Positions 37,123 to 45,642 are shown, counted from the stretch's first letter. The stretch: 64,000 nt of DNA from Pedobacter paludis (GCF_003173575.1 NZ_QGNY01000006.1:1-64000); one strand, 5' to 3'. The notes: a model not told the origin generated them from the letters alone. Translations and numbers: made by a program.

Positions 37123-38634
37123 CTAAACGCTTTCTAGTATATTCTCGACGACTTTTACCTCGCCTTTTTCTAATAATATTCTTTTTTCAATGCAGGTTGG
37201 CAGCTGCGATTCAAAATGGCCAACATAAATTAAAGTCATGCCGTTGCCACAGAGTTCATCAATTAATTGATTAAAATGTTGCGTTTGCTGTTGGTCTAAT
37301 CCTTGGCAGGGTTCATCCAGAATTAACAATTCAGGATTTTTAATAATGGTTCGTGCCAATAAAACCAATCTTTGCTTTCCTAATGGGAGCGTGCTCAATA
37401 ATTCGTTTTTGCTTGCAGTTAATCCGAAATATTCAACCAATTCATCAACCTGTGCACTTTTTGAATAGGGTAGTTGTTGGAATAATCCTACCGTATCATA
37501 AAAACCCGATGCGATACTTTGCCAAACGGTTGAAGTGGCATCAAAATACCAATGAAATTCTGGAGAGATTAAGCCGATATGCTGTTTAATGTCCCAAATG
37601 CTTTCTCCACTTCCACGTCGGTTACCGAACAAATAAAGTTCATTGGCGTAAGACTGTGGATGGTCGCCATTTATTAAACTTAACAAAGTTGATTTCCCAG
37701 ATCCATTATGGCCCTGCAACAACCATTTTTCCCCAGCTTTAACTTCCCAGTTGATGTTTTTTAAAACCTGTTTTTCGCCATAGCTGATGTTAACATCAAC
37801 CATCTTTACAATACTTTGCGAAGAATAAACAGGCGATTCTTTCAAGAAATCAGGAATTTCTCTTTCGTGTTTTTGAGTATCTGTTGCCAGTTCGAGCGAA
37901 TCCACTTCAATCAATTGGCCATCTTTAATTTCTGCGAAATGATTTATCGAATTTGGTAATTCGGTATCGTTACAAATTAAAATTAATTGTACGCCCTGAG
38001 CCGAAACTTCATCTAATAAAATATTTAAATTTTTACGAGATGATGCATCCAAACCTGTGTATGGCTGATCGATAATTAGCAATTGGGGTTTTAGCCAAAG
38101 CGCCTTAACCAATTGGAGTTTTTTATGTTCTCCACTAGATAGCTCGATTAGTTGGGAGCTTGCAAAAGAAGAAAAATTTAGTGCTTCTAAAATTGGTTCA
38201 ATTTGATCGAAATGAAGTCCTTTTTCTTTGCCGTAATTAACCAATTCTGCGTGAACAGTAAGTGTATCTTTTGCCTGCTGACTGGTATAACGTTGCTGAT
38301 AATAAAAGTTTGCAACGCCTTCTAAATTTTTAAACTGATACCAGCTTTCTACAAATAAAATTTCAGGTGGTAAAATGCTATTGATAGCAAAACTGACTTT
38401 TATATCTCCAAGAGCGCTTTGCTGACCTGCAATAATTTTAGCTAATGATGTTTTTCCGGTTCCACTAATTCCGCCCAATATCCAGTTTTCACCACGATTT
38501 ATGGTCCAATTTAAATCCCTTAACACCAATTTTTGCTGGTATTTTAGGTTTAAATTCTGGATGGCAACAGAAACCCCTAAATCCCCAAAAGGGGACTTTG
38601 ACTTTCTGTCGTTCATATTTACCGGACTAGACAT
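37123..38634 (-). CDS. Tandem ABC ATPase (ModF/PhrA-like)
   Basis: The 503 residues carry two ABC ATPase domains and no membrane helix. Walker A motifs are GISGTGKTS and GHNGSGKST. In domain 1 Walker B reads LLIIDQPYTGLD, so the catalytic Glu is Gln, and its signature is LSSGEHKK. In domain 2 Walker B is intact (LLILDEP), but the signature is degenerate (LPLGKQR). One composite site may therefore be active and the other dead. The protein resembles ModF/PhrA-like soluble ABC proteins of unclear role. The first 22 or so residues (MSSPVNMNDRKSKSPFGDLG) are encoded by a repeat. The position between leuD and leuB looks like an insertion. Confidence 0.85.
   Translation of the reverse strand: MSSPVNMNDRKSKSPFGDLGVSVAIQNLNLKYQQKLVLRDLNWTINRGENWILGGISGTGKTSLAKIIAGQQSALGDIKVSFAINSILPPEILFVESWYQFKNLEGVANFYYQQRYTSQQAKDTLTVHAELVNYGKEKGLHFDQIEPILEALNFSSFASSQLIELSSGEHKKLQLVKALWLKPQLLIIDQPYTGLDASSRKNLNILLDEVSAQGVQLILICNDTELPNSINHFAEIKDGQLIEVDSLELATDTQKHEREIPDFLKESPVYSSQSIVKMVDVNISYGEKQVLKNINWEVKAGEKWLLQGHNGSGKSTLLSLINGDHPQSYANELYLFGNRRGSGESIWDIKQHIGLISPEFHWYFDATSTVWQSIASGFYDTVGLFQQLPYSKSAQVDELVEYFGLTASKNELLSTLPLGKQRLVLLARTIIKNPELLILDEPCQGLDQQQTQHFNQLIDELCGNGMTLIYVGHFESQLPTCIEKRILLEKGEVKVVENILESV
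38571..38616 (-). repeat. CCCCTTTTGGGG repeat inside the 5' end of the ABC gene
   Basis: On the minus strand it reads GACAGAAAGTCAAAGTCCCC, then TTTTGGGGATTTAGGGG. It encodes NDRKSKSPFGDLG in frame. It is 16 bases from the start codon and also includes an internal ATG just upstream (MNDRK). Confidence 0.8.
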
Positions 38635-38669
38635 TTTTTACAATTAGTATTTACTATGGGTTTTAAGTT

Positions 38670-38694
38670 CCCCCTTTAGGGGGCTAGGGGGTTT
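38670..38694. repeat. CCCCCTTTAGGGGG repeat at the leuD stop codon
   Basis: The palindrome CCCCCTTTAGGGGG at 38670-38683 continues into CTAGGGGGTTT. The leuD stop codon (TAG, minus strand) and the last two residues lie in that extension. Confidence 0.85.
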
Positions 38695-39265
38695 CAAACT
38701 CTTCAATCAAATCTTTTTGAGCCAAGATAAAATCGATATCATCGTAACCATTTATTAAACATGATTTTTTGTAAGGGTTAATCTCGAATGATTCTTGTGC
38801 ACCAGTTTCAACAATGGTTACCGTTTGGTTTTCCAAATCAACTTCTAAAGGAGATTTGGCATTGTTTTCAACCGCTTTAAAAATTTGCGCTAAAAAATCA
38901 TCACTCACCTGAATTGGTAATAAACCATTGTTTAAAGCATTTCCTTTAAAGATATCGGCAAAAAAACTGCTAATTACCGCATCAAATCCAGCATCTTGGA
39001 TCGCCCAAGCCGCATGCTCGCGACTACTTCCGCAACCAAAGTTTTTTCCGGCCACTAAAACCTGCCCGCTGTAAGTTGGGTTGTTCATTACAAACTCTGG
39101 CTTTGGTGTATTATCGCCATTGTAACGCCAGTCTCTAAACAAGTTTTCGCCAAATCCTTCACGGGTAGTCGCTTTTAAAAACCTTGCCGGAATAATCTGG
39201 TCGGTATCGATGTTTTCTATATTTAAAGGCACAACTGCCGATGTTAATTTTGTGAATTTTTTCAT
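38684..39265 (-). CDS. leuD: 3-isopropylmalate dehydratase small subunit
   Basis: LeuD pairs with LeuC to isomerise 2-isopropylmalate to 3-isopropylmalate. The 193 residues show [26 protein letters not shown] at the start and [17 protein letters not shown] in the middle, both signatures of the swivelling small subunit. The C-terminus EFETP and its stop codon are encoded by the CCCC repeat. It is separated from leuC by two inserted genes, although these two subunits are usually adjacent. Confidence 0.96.
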   Translation of the reverse strand: MKKFTKLTSAVVPLNIENIDTDQIIPARFLKATTREGFGENLFRDWRYNGDNTPKPEFVMNNPTYSGQVLVAGKNFGCGSSREHAAWAIQDAGFDAVISSFFADIFKGNALNNGLLPIQVSDDFLAQIFKAVENNAKSPLEVDLENQTVTIVETGAQESFEINPYKKSCLINGYDDIDFILAQKDLIEEFETP

Positions 39266-39288
39266 ACCCCTTAATCCCCTAAAGGGGA
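39266..39288. repeat. CCCCTAAAGGGG repeat just upstream of leuD
   Basis: TCCCCTAAAGGGGA at 39275-39288 lies 9 bases upstream of the leuD start codon, inside the ribosome-binding region. A hairpin here could affect leuD translation. Confidence 0.8.
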
Positions 39289-39316
39289 AATTTTATGGTT
39301 TAATCTTTTCTATTAA

Positions 39317-40054
39317 TTATTTATTTGCTGCAAATACAACGAAATTGTAATACTGATAATAACAATTCGCATTTTTCAGTCCTACCATTTCTAGCCATTC
39401 TAGTTGAGGTTTCAAGGGCGCCATAATGTCAACCTTGATTCGCTCAAAAGCACTTTGTTTTTCTTCTTCTGTTAAATTCGGGTTCTGTTGAACATGGTTT
39501 TTCCAGTTTTCGGTATAAATCTTTTCTGCTAAATCTGTTTCTCCTAATACTTGATCGGCATTTATAAACCAACCCCCAGGTTTTAATGTTGTTGCAATTT
39601 TTCCAAAAAGCTGTTGTTTCAGCTCATTGGGCAAATGATGGATGGCTAAACCCGAAACCACCAAATCATAATTATTTTCAGGTAAGTCAACCGTCGCAAA
39701 ATCAGCATTTAAAAAACTAATGTTTTCATTTCCTTCAAAACGTTCTTCAGCTTTTTTAAGCATGGCCGAATAAAGATCAACTAAGGTTATTTTTGCTTCT
39801 GGATATTTCTCGTGAAAAAAAGCACTCATTAATCCAGTTCCTGCACCAACATCCAGAATGTTTTTTACTGTTTTAACTTCTTCGGATACGGTTAATGCTG
39901 TTCCATAGAAATCATCAAAACAAGGAATTAGAAAACGCCTTTGCCTATCGTACTTTTCAGATACTGCATTAAATTGGTTCTGTATTTCTTCCAAAACCCC
40001 CAACCCCCTAAAGGGGGCTTTTGTTCTATCGTTTATGCTTATCGAATTAGACAT
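39317..40054 (-). CDS. Class I SAM-dependent methyltransferase
   Basis: The core has the SAM-binding motif ILDVGAGTGLMSAFF, the acidic VDLYSAML strand end and NADFATVDLPENNYDLVVSGLAIHHL. This fits a small-molecule methyltransferase of the ubiquinone/trans-aconitate type; the substrate is unknown. The first 20 residues (MSNSISINDRTKAPFRGLGV) come from the repeat at 39996. The family domain seems to start at EEIQNQFNAVSEKYD. It sits between leuC and leuD with the monooxygenase-like gene, as an apparent insertion. Confidence 0.88.
   Translation of the reverse strand: MSNSISINDRTKAPFRGLGVLEEIQNQFNAVSEKYDRQRRFLIPCFDDFYGTALTVSEEVKTVKNILDVGAGTGLMSAFFHEKYPEAKITLVDLYSAMLKKAEERFEGNENISFLNADFATVDLPENNYDLVVSGLAIHHLPNELKQQLFGKIATTLKPGGWFINADQVLGETDLAEKIYTENWKNHVQQNPNLTEEEKQSAFERIKVDIMAPLKPQLEWLEMVGLKNANCYYQYYNFVVFAANK
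39996..40033 (-). repeat. CCCCCTAAAGGGGG repeat inside the methyltransferase 5' end
   Basis: The palindrome CCCCCTAAAGGGGG at 40004-40017 lies in the coding frame and gives NDRTKAPFRGLGV. It has the same orientation as the copies in the ABC and monooxygenase-like genes. Confidence 0.85.
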
Positions 40055-40086
40055 TTCTACAATTGTATTTACTTTGATCTTTAAAT

Positions 40087-40110
40087 TCCCCCTTCAGGGG
40101 CCTAGGGGGT
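40087..40110. repeat. CCCCCTTCAGGGG repeat at the monooxygenase-like gene stop codon
   Basis: CCCCCTTCAGGGGCCTAGGGGG spans 40088-40109 in two overlapping palindromic parts. The TAG stop (minus strand) of the next gene is inside it, and the gene's last residues ITP are encoded by it. Confidence 0.85.
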
Positions 40111-40464
40111 TATATAATGTTCAACTGTTGGAAAAGGATCATAAAAATGATGCAACAACTTTTTCCAATCTTGGTATGCTTCCGAACCTCTAAAACCTTC
40201 AGTATGTGCCTCCAATGTTTCCCAGTTTACCAGCAGAATATATTTATCCGCTTCTTCAATGCACTTTTTCAGTTGGTGCGAAATGTAACCATCCATAGAT
40301 GAAATGATTTTTTGAGCTTCGTTAAAAGCCTTTTCAAAATCGGCTGATAAACCAGCTTTTACATTTAATATCGCAACTTCTAAAACCCCAATCCCTAAAG
40401 GGGCTTTTGACTTTCTACCGTTTAATCCCAAGTCCCTAAAGGGGCTTTCCGTTCCGTCGTTCAT
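40102..40464 (-). CDS. Antibiotic biosynthesis monooxygenase (ABM)-like protein
   Basis: The domain from about residue 28 (VLEVAILNVKAGLSADFEKAFNEAQ) through YILLVNWETLEAHTEGFRGSEAYQDWKKLLHHFY is the small dimeric alpha/beta-barrel ABM fold. Its enzymatic role is unknown here. The first 27 residues come from two tandem copies of the CCCC repeat (SPFRDLG, then KSKAPLGIGV). Family members normally start close to the ILEVAI strand, and no native ATG remains, so translation seems to depend on the repeat's own ATG. The stop codon also lies in a repeat, so the gene is flanked on both sides. Confidence 0.8.
   Translation of the reverse strand: MNDGTESPFRDLGLNGRKSKAPLGIGVLEVAILNVKAGLSADFEKAFNEAQKIISSMDGYISHQLKKCIEEADKYILLVNWETLEAHTEGFRGSEAYQDWKKLLHHFYDPFPTVEHYITP
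40383..40420 (-). repeat. CCCTAAAGGGG repeat in the ABM gene, inner copy
   Basis: The core CCCTAAAGGGG is at 40393-40403. It encodes GRKSKAPLGIG and is in direct tandem with the next copy. Confidence 0.8.
40427..40460 (-). repeat. CCCTAAAGGGG repeat in the ABM gene, outer copy
   Basis: The core TCCCTAAAGGGG is at 40433-40444. It encodes NDGTESPFRDLG and provides the ATG at 40464 from its 5' side. Confidence 0.8.
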
Positions 40465-40512
40465 AGCAAATGTTATATTTTTTGTACACTTTCTATTTAC
40501 TGATGCCTTTCA

Positions 40513-40540
40513 GTCCCCCCTTTAGGGGGCTAAGGGGGTT
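40513..40540. repeat. CCCCCTTTAGGGGG repeat at the leuC stop codon
   Basis: CCCCCCTTTAGGGGG at 40515-40529 continues into CTAAGGGGGTTAG. The last residues of LeuC (LTPLAP) and its TAA stop are encoded here. Confidence 0.85.
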
Positions 40541-41934
40541 AGCAACTCCCTAACATCGGTAATTACACCTGTTACGGCAGCAGCAGCGGCCGTTAACGGA
40601 CTAGCCAATAACGTTCTTGCATTTTGCCCTTGTCTGCCTTCAAAATTCCTGTTTGATGTAGAAACACAATATTTTCCTGCCGGAATTTTATCTTCATTCA
40701 TCCCTAAGCACGCACTACATCCAGGTTCACGTAATTGAAAACCTGCCGCTTCGAAAATTTTATCCAAACCTTCATTTATGGCTTGTTGCTCAACCTGTTT
40801 CGATCCCGGAACAATCCAAACGGTAACATTATCCGCTTTGCGCTTGTCTTTTACAAAATCAGCAACTTCACGTAGATCCTCAATACGGGAATTTGTACAG
40901 CTTCCAATAAAAACATAATCAACCGGTTTACCGATTAATGACGCATCATCATCAAAGCCCATATAATCCAAAGCTTTTTGATAAGAAAGTTTTTCTTTTT
41001 CAGGTTGAGCGTTGGTTGCCGGAATATGCTCTTGGATACCCATACCCATACCTGGGTTGGTGCCATAAGTAATCATTGGCGCAATGTCTTCTGCATTAAA
41101 AGTTAATACACTGTCGAATTTCGCATCTGCATCGCTATATAGTGTTTTCCAATAGGCTAGGGCTTTATTCCATTCTTCGCCTGCCGGAGCAAATTCTCTA
41201 CCTTTAATGTAATCGAAAGTAGTTTGGTCTGGCGCAATTAAGCCACCTCTCGCACCCATTTCAATACTCATGTTACAGATTGTCATTCGGGCTTCCATAC
41301 TTAAAGACTCGATAGCCGAACCTGCGTATTCAATGAAATAACCTGTACCACCAGCTGCAGAAATTTGAGCAATGATGTATAGGATAATGTCTTTCGCACC
41401 AACACCTTTTTCAAGTGTTCCATTTACCTCAATTTTCATGGTTTTAGGTTTCGATTGCAATAAACATTGCGTTGCAAAAACCTGTTCTACCTGCGATGTT
41501 CCGATACCAAAAGCAATTGCTCCGAAAGCACCATGGGTTGAAGTATGACTATCGCCACAAACCATTGTTTTACCAGGCAAGGTAATGCCCAATTCAGGGC
41601 CGATTACGTGTACAATACCTTGAAATGGATGCCCTAAGCCATAAAGTTCTATTCCAAATTCTGCACAGTTTTTGGTGAGCATATCTACTTGGTAGCGGGA
41701 AAGCTCCTCTTTTATAGGTTGCAACTGATTTAATGTTGGTACATTATGATCGGCTGTAGCCACGGTTTGTTTTGGACGGAAAACGGGTAAACCTCTTTTG
41801 CGCAAGCCATCAAAAGCCTGAGGAGAAGTTACCTCGTGTATTAAGTGTGTATCAATATATAAAATGTCGGGAAATCCTTCTTCACTTTTTACAACGTGTG
41901 CATCCCAAATTTTTTCTACTAATGTTTTTGACAT
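40522..41934 (-). CDS. leuC: 3-isopropylmalate dehydratase large subunit
   Basis: LeuC is the [4Fe-4S] aconitase-type subunit of isopropylmalate isomerase. The start [15 protein letters not shown] at 41934 is the family N-terminus; the frame stays open to 41955. Cluster Cys motifs are present in [17 protein letters not shown] and [37 protein letters not shown] is also typical. The C-terminus ends in the repeat-derived LTPLAP. It lies 193 bases after ilvC. Confidence 0.96.
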   Translation of the reverse strand: MSKTLVEKIWDAHVVKSEEGFPDILYIDTHLIHEVTSPQAFDGLRKRGLPVFRPKQTVATADHNVPTLNQLQPIKEELSRYQVDMLTKNCAEFGIELYGLGHPFQGIVHVIGPELGITLPGKTMVCGDSHTSTHGAFGAIAFGIGTSQVEQVFATQCLLQSKPKTMKIEVNGTLEKGVGAKDIILYIIAQISAAGGTGYFIEYAGSAIESLSMEARMTICNMSIEMGARGGLIAPDQTTFDYIKGREFAPAGEEWNKALAYWKTLYSDADAKFDSVLTFNAEDIAPMITYGTNPGMGMGIQEHIPATNAQPEKEKLSYQKALDYMGFDDDASLIGKPVDYVFIGSCTNSRIEDLREVADFVKDKRKADNVTVWIVPGSKQVEQQAINEGLDKIFEAAGFQLREPGCSACLGMNEDKIPAGKYCVSTSNRNFEGRQGQNARTLLASPLTAAAAAVTGVITDVRELLTPLAP

Positions 41935-41949
41935 CATATTTGTTATTAG

Positions 41950-41981
41950 CCCCACCCCAACCCTCCCCGAAGGAGAGGGAG
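41950..41981. repeat. CTCCCCGAAGGAGAGGG palindromic repeat upstream of leuC
   Basis: CCCCACCCCAACCCTCCCCG followed by AAGGAGAGGGAG forms a GC-rich hairpin in the leuC 5' region. It resembles the CCCC repeat in design but differs in sequence. Confidence 0.6.
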
Positions 41982-42088
41982 TAGCAAGTGTGTTAATAAA
42001 TCGCTTACCTTCTTAAAGGCATGTATTTTTTTATCGGCAGAAACGCTAATTTCTGTATGTACTATTTTTATTTGCTCTATCCAAAAGT

Positions 42089-42109
42089 ACCCTCTCTACC
42101 GGAGAGGGG
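42089..42109. repeat. CCCTCTCTACCGGAGAGGG palindrome after ilvC
   Basis: A near-perfect palindrome (CCTCTC / GAGAGG arms) lies about 20 bases after the ilvC stop codon. It is the inverted partner type of the 41950 element. It has no T-run in the direction of transcription. Confidence 0.55.
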
Positions 42110-42127
42110 ATTTAGTAGTGAGGCTTT

Positions 42128-43609
42128 TTATGCTGTTTTAATAGATTTCATAGCGGTCATTGCTTTGCGCAATTTTGTGCCTACAATTTCTACCTCGTGT
42201 GTACGTAAAGTTTCGTTAATGGCAACCAATTCTCTATTATCTACCGAGCCATCTTTACCTTCGTTAAAGTTTTTACCCACTAAGTCGGTATTTACTTTTT
42301 TCATAAAATCGCCCAAAAGTGGTTTACAAGCCTGGTCAAATAAATAACAGCCATATTCAGCAGTATCAGAAATTACGCGGTTCATTTCGAATAATTTTTT
42401 ACGTGCAATGGTATTTGCAATTAGTGGTGTTTCGTGTAACGATTCATAGTAAGCAGATTCTGGTTTGATACCTGCCTGAACCATTGTTTCGAAAGCCAAT
42501 TCTACACCGGCACGAACGAAAGCAACCATTAATAAATAATTGTCAAAATATTCTTGCTCGCCAATTTTAACATCGCCGGCAGGTGTTTTTTCGAAAGCAG
42601 TTTCACCAGTTTCAGCTCTCCAGCCTAATAAATTTTTATCGCCATTAGCCCAATCTTCCATCATAATGCGGCTAAATTCACCACTCATGATATCATCTTG
42701 ATGCTTTTGGAACAACGGACGCATAATGTCTTTCAGTTCTTCAGAAATTTTGAAAGCTTCAACTTTGGCTATATTGCTTAAACGGTCGAACATACCGCTA
42801 ACACCACCATGTTTTAAGGCTTCAGTAATTACCTCAACACCGTATTGAACCAGTTTAGAAGCGTAACCAGCATCAATTCCTTTTTCAACCATTTTATCGA
42901 AAGATAAGATAGAGCCAGTTTGCAGCAATCCGCAAAGGATGGTTTGCTCGCCCATTAAATCAGATTTAACCTCTGCTACGAACGATGATTTTAAAACACC
43001 AGCACGGTGACCACCTGTACCAACGGCATAAGCTTTAGCCTGAGCCAAGCCTTTACCCTGAGGATCGTTTTCTGGGTGAACTGCAATTAAGGTAGGTACA
43101 CCGAAACCACGAACATACTCTGCTCTTACCTCGCTGCCTGGGCACTTAGGCGCAACCATAATAACGGTTAAATCTTTACGGATTTGCATGCCTTCTTCAA
43201 CAATATTAAACCCGTGAGAGTACAATAAAGTAGCACCATCTTTCATTAAAGGCATAATTGCATTCACAACAGCGGTATGTTGTTTATCTGGCGTAAGGTT
43301 AATTACCACATCGGCAGTAGGAATCAATTCTTCGTAAGTACCAACTTTGAAGTTGTTTTCGGTTGCATTTTTCCACGAATCGCGTTTACCTTCAATTGCT
43401 TCCTTGCGTAAGGTGTAGCTTACATCTAAACCACTATCTCTTAAATTTAAACCTTGGTTTAAGCCTTGAGCGCCACAACCTACAATAACCAGTTTTTTGC
43501 CTTTCAAAGCGCTAACACCGTCCAAAAATTCAGAACTGTCCATGAAATCGCAAACACCCAGTTGGTTTAATTTTTCTCTAAGAGGTAATGTGTTAAAATA
43601 ATTTGACAT
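42128..43609 (-). CDS. ilvC: Ketol-acid reductoisomerase, class II
   Basis: IlvC converts acetolactate or acetohydroxybutyrate to dihydroxy acids with NADPH. The 493 residues mark the long class II form with a duplicated knotted domain. The Rossmann motif is [16 protein letters not shown], with Arg-rich [14 protein letters not shown] for the NADPH phosphate. [18 protein letters not shown] and [14 protein letters not shown] carry the metal and substrate residues. It is placed after ilvN and two inserted genes. Confidence 0.97.
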   Translation of the reverse strand: MSNYFNTLPLREKLNQLGVCDFMDSSEFLDGVSALKGKKLVIVGCGAQGLNQGLNLRDSGLDVSYTLRKEAIEGKRDSWKNATENNFKVGTYEELIPTADVVINLTPDKQHTAVVNAIMPLMKDGATLLYSHGFNIVEEGMQIRKDLTVIMVAPKCPGSEVRAEYVRGFGVPTLIAVHPENDPQGKGLAQAKAYAVGTGGHRAGVLKSSFVAEVKSDLMGEQTILCGLLQTGSILSFDKMVEKGIDAGYASKLVQYGVEVITEALKHGGVSGMFDRLSNIAKVEAFKISEELKDIMRPLFQKHQDDIMSGEFSRIMMEDWANGDKNLLGWRAETGETAFEKTPAGDVKIGEQEYFDNYLLMVAFVRAGVELAFETMVQAGIKPESAYYESLHETPLIANTIARKKLFEMNRVISDTAEYGCYLFDQACKPLLGDFMKKVNTDLVGKNFNEGKDGSVDNRELVAINETLRTHEVEIVGTKLRKAMTAMKSIKTA

Positions 43610-43951
43610 CGTTTTTGTTATTTATTTTATGGTTCTATTTTCTAATTAATATTATTATTTGCAGTTTTTACTACCATCGTTCGTGTCCTCACGAAACATT
43701 TTTTCCTTCGGTTTAATTTCGCAGATATTGTGATTTCACCGATTTTATTATTTTGAAAAGCAAGTTTTTGTACTTTTCGGTTATTTCAGTCCCGCTTTTC
43801 GTTTCTGCCGAAGAAAAATCGGCATCCACTTCAATCGGGTTTATTTTACTTTGGTTCTGAGTTTCAAATTAAAATCCTCCCCCTGGCCCTCCAAAGCGGA
43901 ATAGCCCTCAGAGTTTTACATCATTTTCCATCTTCCATCTTACATCTTCCA
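43610..43951. other. 342-base repeat-filled spacer between the DinB-like gene and ilvC
   Basis: No gene was found. It contains a TTCGTG/CACGAA hairpin (43680-43695), copy 2 of the GAAAAGC repeat (43751-43803), a GCCGA/TCGGC hairpin (43807-43823) and a short tandem of CATCTTCCATCTTACATCTT type (about 43927-43954). No leader-peptide-plus-terminator structure was seen ahead of ilvC. Confidence 0.7.
43751..43803. repeat. GAAAAGC hairpin repeat, copy 2
   Basis: It aligns with 34139-34191: GAAAAGCAAGTTTTTGTACT, then TTTCGGTTATTTCAG. The stem GAAAAG/CTTTTC is retained although the loop differs. Confidence 0.6.
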
Positions 43952-44416
43952 TCAAACCACACTTTTCTTCAGTGCCCAGGCATAGCCATAATGTACATTG
44001 TCGTGTCCAATCGTTGTAATCAGAACTTCTTCAATCCTTTTCATTTCAACGCCATAAGTTGAAGTTGAAAAAGGATTCATACTTGCGAATGCTCCGTTCA
44101 CATAATCCGCTTTTATCTTTTCTATACTTTCAAGCGCTATTGTCTTCAATTCGGCAACTTCCTGTTCAGTTATGGTATAAGTCGGACGAGTATCTTTCCT
44201 GTAAAGCTCATTAAACTTCACCAAACTTGCATCTGCTATAATCCCTGTACGCACGTAACAAAGTGTTTGTGTACTCACTACAATATGGCCAAAGTTCCAG
44301 ATGATGTTGTTGCTATAGCCATCAGGAATTTTATTCAATTGTTCGATCGTTAATCCATCTATTAATTGAATAAATGCTTTTCGAGCGTTTAATATAAATT
44401 CAAATACTTCGTTCAT
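43952..44416 (-). CDS. DinB/YfiT-family protein
   Basis: The 154 residues fit a four-helix DinB-like bundle: an N-terminal helix (FEFILNARKAFIQLIDGLTIEQL), NIIWNFGHIVVSTQ with the first metal His, and HDNVHYGYAWALKK with the other two. The family includes metal-dependent thiol S-transferases and many uncharacterised proteins. It is immediately downstream of a VOC protein gene (1-base gap). The pair interrupts the ilvN-ilvC order, so it is probably an insertion rather than part of the pathway. Confidence 0.85.
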   Translation of the reverse strand: MNEVFEFILNARKAFIQLIDGLTIEQLNKIPDGYSNNIIWNFGHIVVSTQTLCYVRTGIIADASLVKFNELYRKDTRPTYTITEQEVAELKTIALESIEKIKADYVNGAFASMNPFSTSTYGVEMKRIEEVLITTIGHDNVHYGYAWALKKSVV

Positions 44417-44417
44417 T

Positions 44418-44801
44418 TTATGCTTCTATCTCTGATTCGTCCAACGGTTGATTAAAAGTAATTTTGTTAAAGAACGGGTCGTTTACTGTAACTGCCCAGC
44501 TTCCGTAAAATGTTTTCTCCAAACCTGGCTTGTTGTATTTATATTTTTTATCAATTATCTGCCTATGAAATTCTTGTAAGCCAATACAATCGATATGAAT
44601 GTGTGCACCGGGAGAACTATCGCCATGATGTTCACTTAAATGCAATTCAATTCCATCTAAAGAAATCTGCATGTAGACCGGAGTATTTTCTTCAAACCTA
44701 TGCTCCCAATCTATTTTAAAGCCCAACCAATTCACATAAAACTCAATGGCTTTATCGTAATCGAACATTCTTAAAATTGGTTTAATGCTGTTGCATTTCA
44801 T
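44418..44801 (-). CDS. Glyoxalase/bleomycin-resistance-type VOC protein
   Basis: The 127-residue VOC protein has the pattern of bleomycin-resistance-like proteins: LRMFDYDKAIEFYVNWLGFKIDWEHRF, then VYMQISLDGIELHLSEHHGD with the HLSEH motif, and a final WAVTVNDPFFNKITFNQP. A drug-binding or detoxifying role is possible but unproven. It overlaps functionally with nothing in the pathway and is coupled to the DinB-like gene. Confidence 0.85.
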   Translation of the reverse strand: MKCNSIKPILRMFDYDKAIEFYVNWLGFKIDWEHRFEENTPVYMQISLDGIELHLSEHHGDSSPGAHIHIDCIGLQEFHRQIIDKKYKYNKPGLEKTFYGSWAVTVNDPFFNKITFNQPLDESEIEA

Positions 44802-44847
44802 AACTGTTCTGTTTCATTGTAGCTAATCAAGAAACCATCCTTTAAAT

Positions 44848-44874
44848 GAGATTGCTTCGTGCCTCGCAATGACG
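44848..44874. repeat. REP-like CGTCATTGCGAGG element, inverted orientation
   Basis: The plus strand reads GAGATTGCTTCGTGCCTCGC then AATGACG. Its reverse complement starts CGTCATTGCGAGGCACG and is the standard form of the element at 34227. It lies between ilvN and the inserted VOC gene. Confidence 0.75.
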
Positions 44875-44930
44875 ATTTTTTTTAGTTGCGGTCTTTAACG
44901 TAATTCGTCAATCTAAAATCATCAATCCCT

Positions 44931-45569
44931 TTACATCGTAAATATCTTTTCGCCTTTTTCCAAGAACTCATTTTCAACCAATTCTTCTCCCGGGTCTTCT
45001 GCCTCAAATTCTTTCAATTTTTCGTGGAATCCGGCACTGTCTTTAATAATAGCAACCCTCGCAGAACGAACAAACTCAATCAATTCATAAGGCTCCAGTG
45101 CTTTAACCAAGGCATCAGTTTCTTCTCTATGGCCAGTTACCGCAAAAACTGTATAATCTTTACGAATCACAACGGCACTTGCACCATATTGTCTCAACAA
45201 TCTTTCTACCGTTACTTTTTCAGCAATTTCATCTGTAGAAACTTTGTAAAGTGCCAGTTCCTGCCAAATAATTTCCTCATTTGTATTAAAATAAACTTTC
45301 AATACTTCAATTTGCTTTTCAATCTGACGGGCAAGTTTTCTAACCACTTCATAACCCTCGTGGATTACAATGTTAAAACGGTGAATTCCATCAATTTCAG
45401 AAGCCGAACTATTTAAACTTTCAATGTTTATTTTCCTTTTGGAGAAAATAATGGCAATTCTATTTAATAATCCGATACGGTTTTCAGCATATACAGTTAT
45501 CGTATATTCCTGCTTTCCATCTAAGTCAAGCGTATCTTCTGTATATTTTATTTTATCTTCAGTACTCAT
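44931..45569 (-). CDS. ilvN: Acetolactate synthase small (regulatory) subunit
   Basis: The 212 residues contain an N-terminal ACT domain (ITVYAENRIGLLNRIAIIFSKRKINIESL), which binds valine for feedback inhibition in this family. A C-terminal domain follows (TVERLLRQYGASAVVIRKDYTVFAVTG). The length is longer than the E. coli small subunits and fits the IlvH-like type. It is 73 bases after ilvB; the spacer is made of short word repeats (AAGGATAAAGGAACAAGG and similar). Confidence 0.94.
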   Translation of the reverse strand: MSTEDKIKYTEDTLDLDGKQEYTITVYAENRIGLLNRIAIIFSKRKINIESLNSSASEIDGIHRFNIVIHEGYEVVRKLARQIEKQIEVLKVYFNTNEEIIWQELALYKVSTDEIAEKVTVERLLRQYGASAVVIRKDYTVFAVTGHREETDALVKALEPYELIEFVRSARVAIIKDSAGFHEKLKEFEAEDPGEELVENEFLEKGEKIFTM

Positions 45570-45642
45570 TTTCTTGGGATTAAGGATAAAGGAACAAGGA
45601 TAAAAGAAATAATCTTTATTCTTTGCTCCTTACTCTTTGTTC

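Noticed and set aside
37000..45000. CRISPR array suggested by the regularly recurring CCCCTAAAGGGG units
   Set aside because: Spacing is irregular and equals whole genes; units are palindromes at gene ends, with no cas genes.
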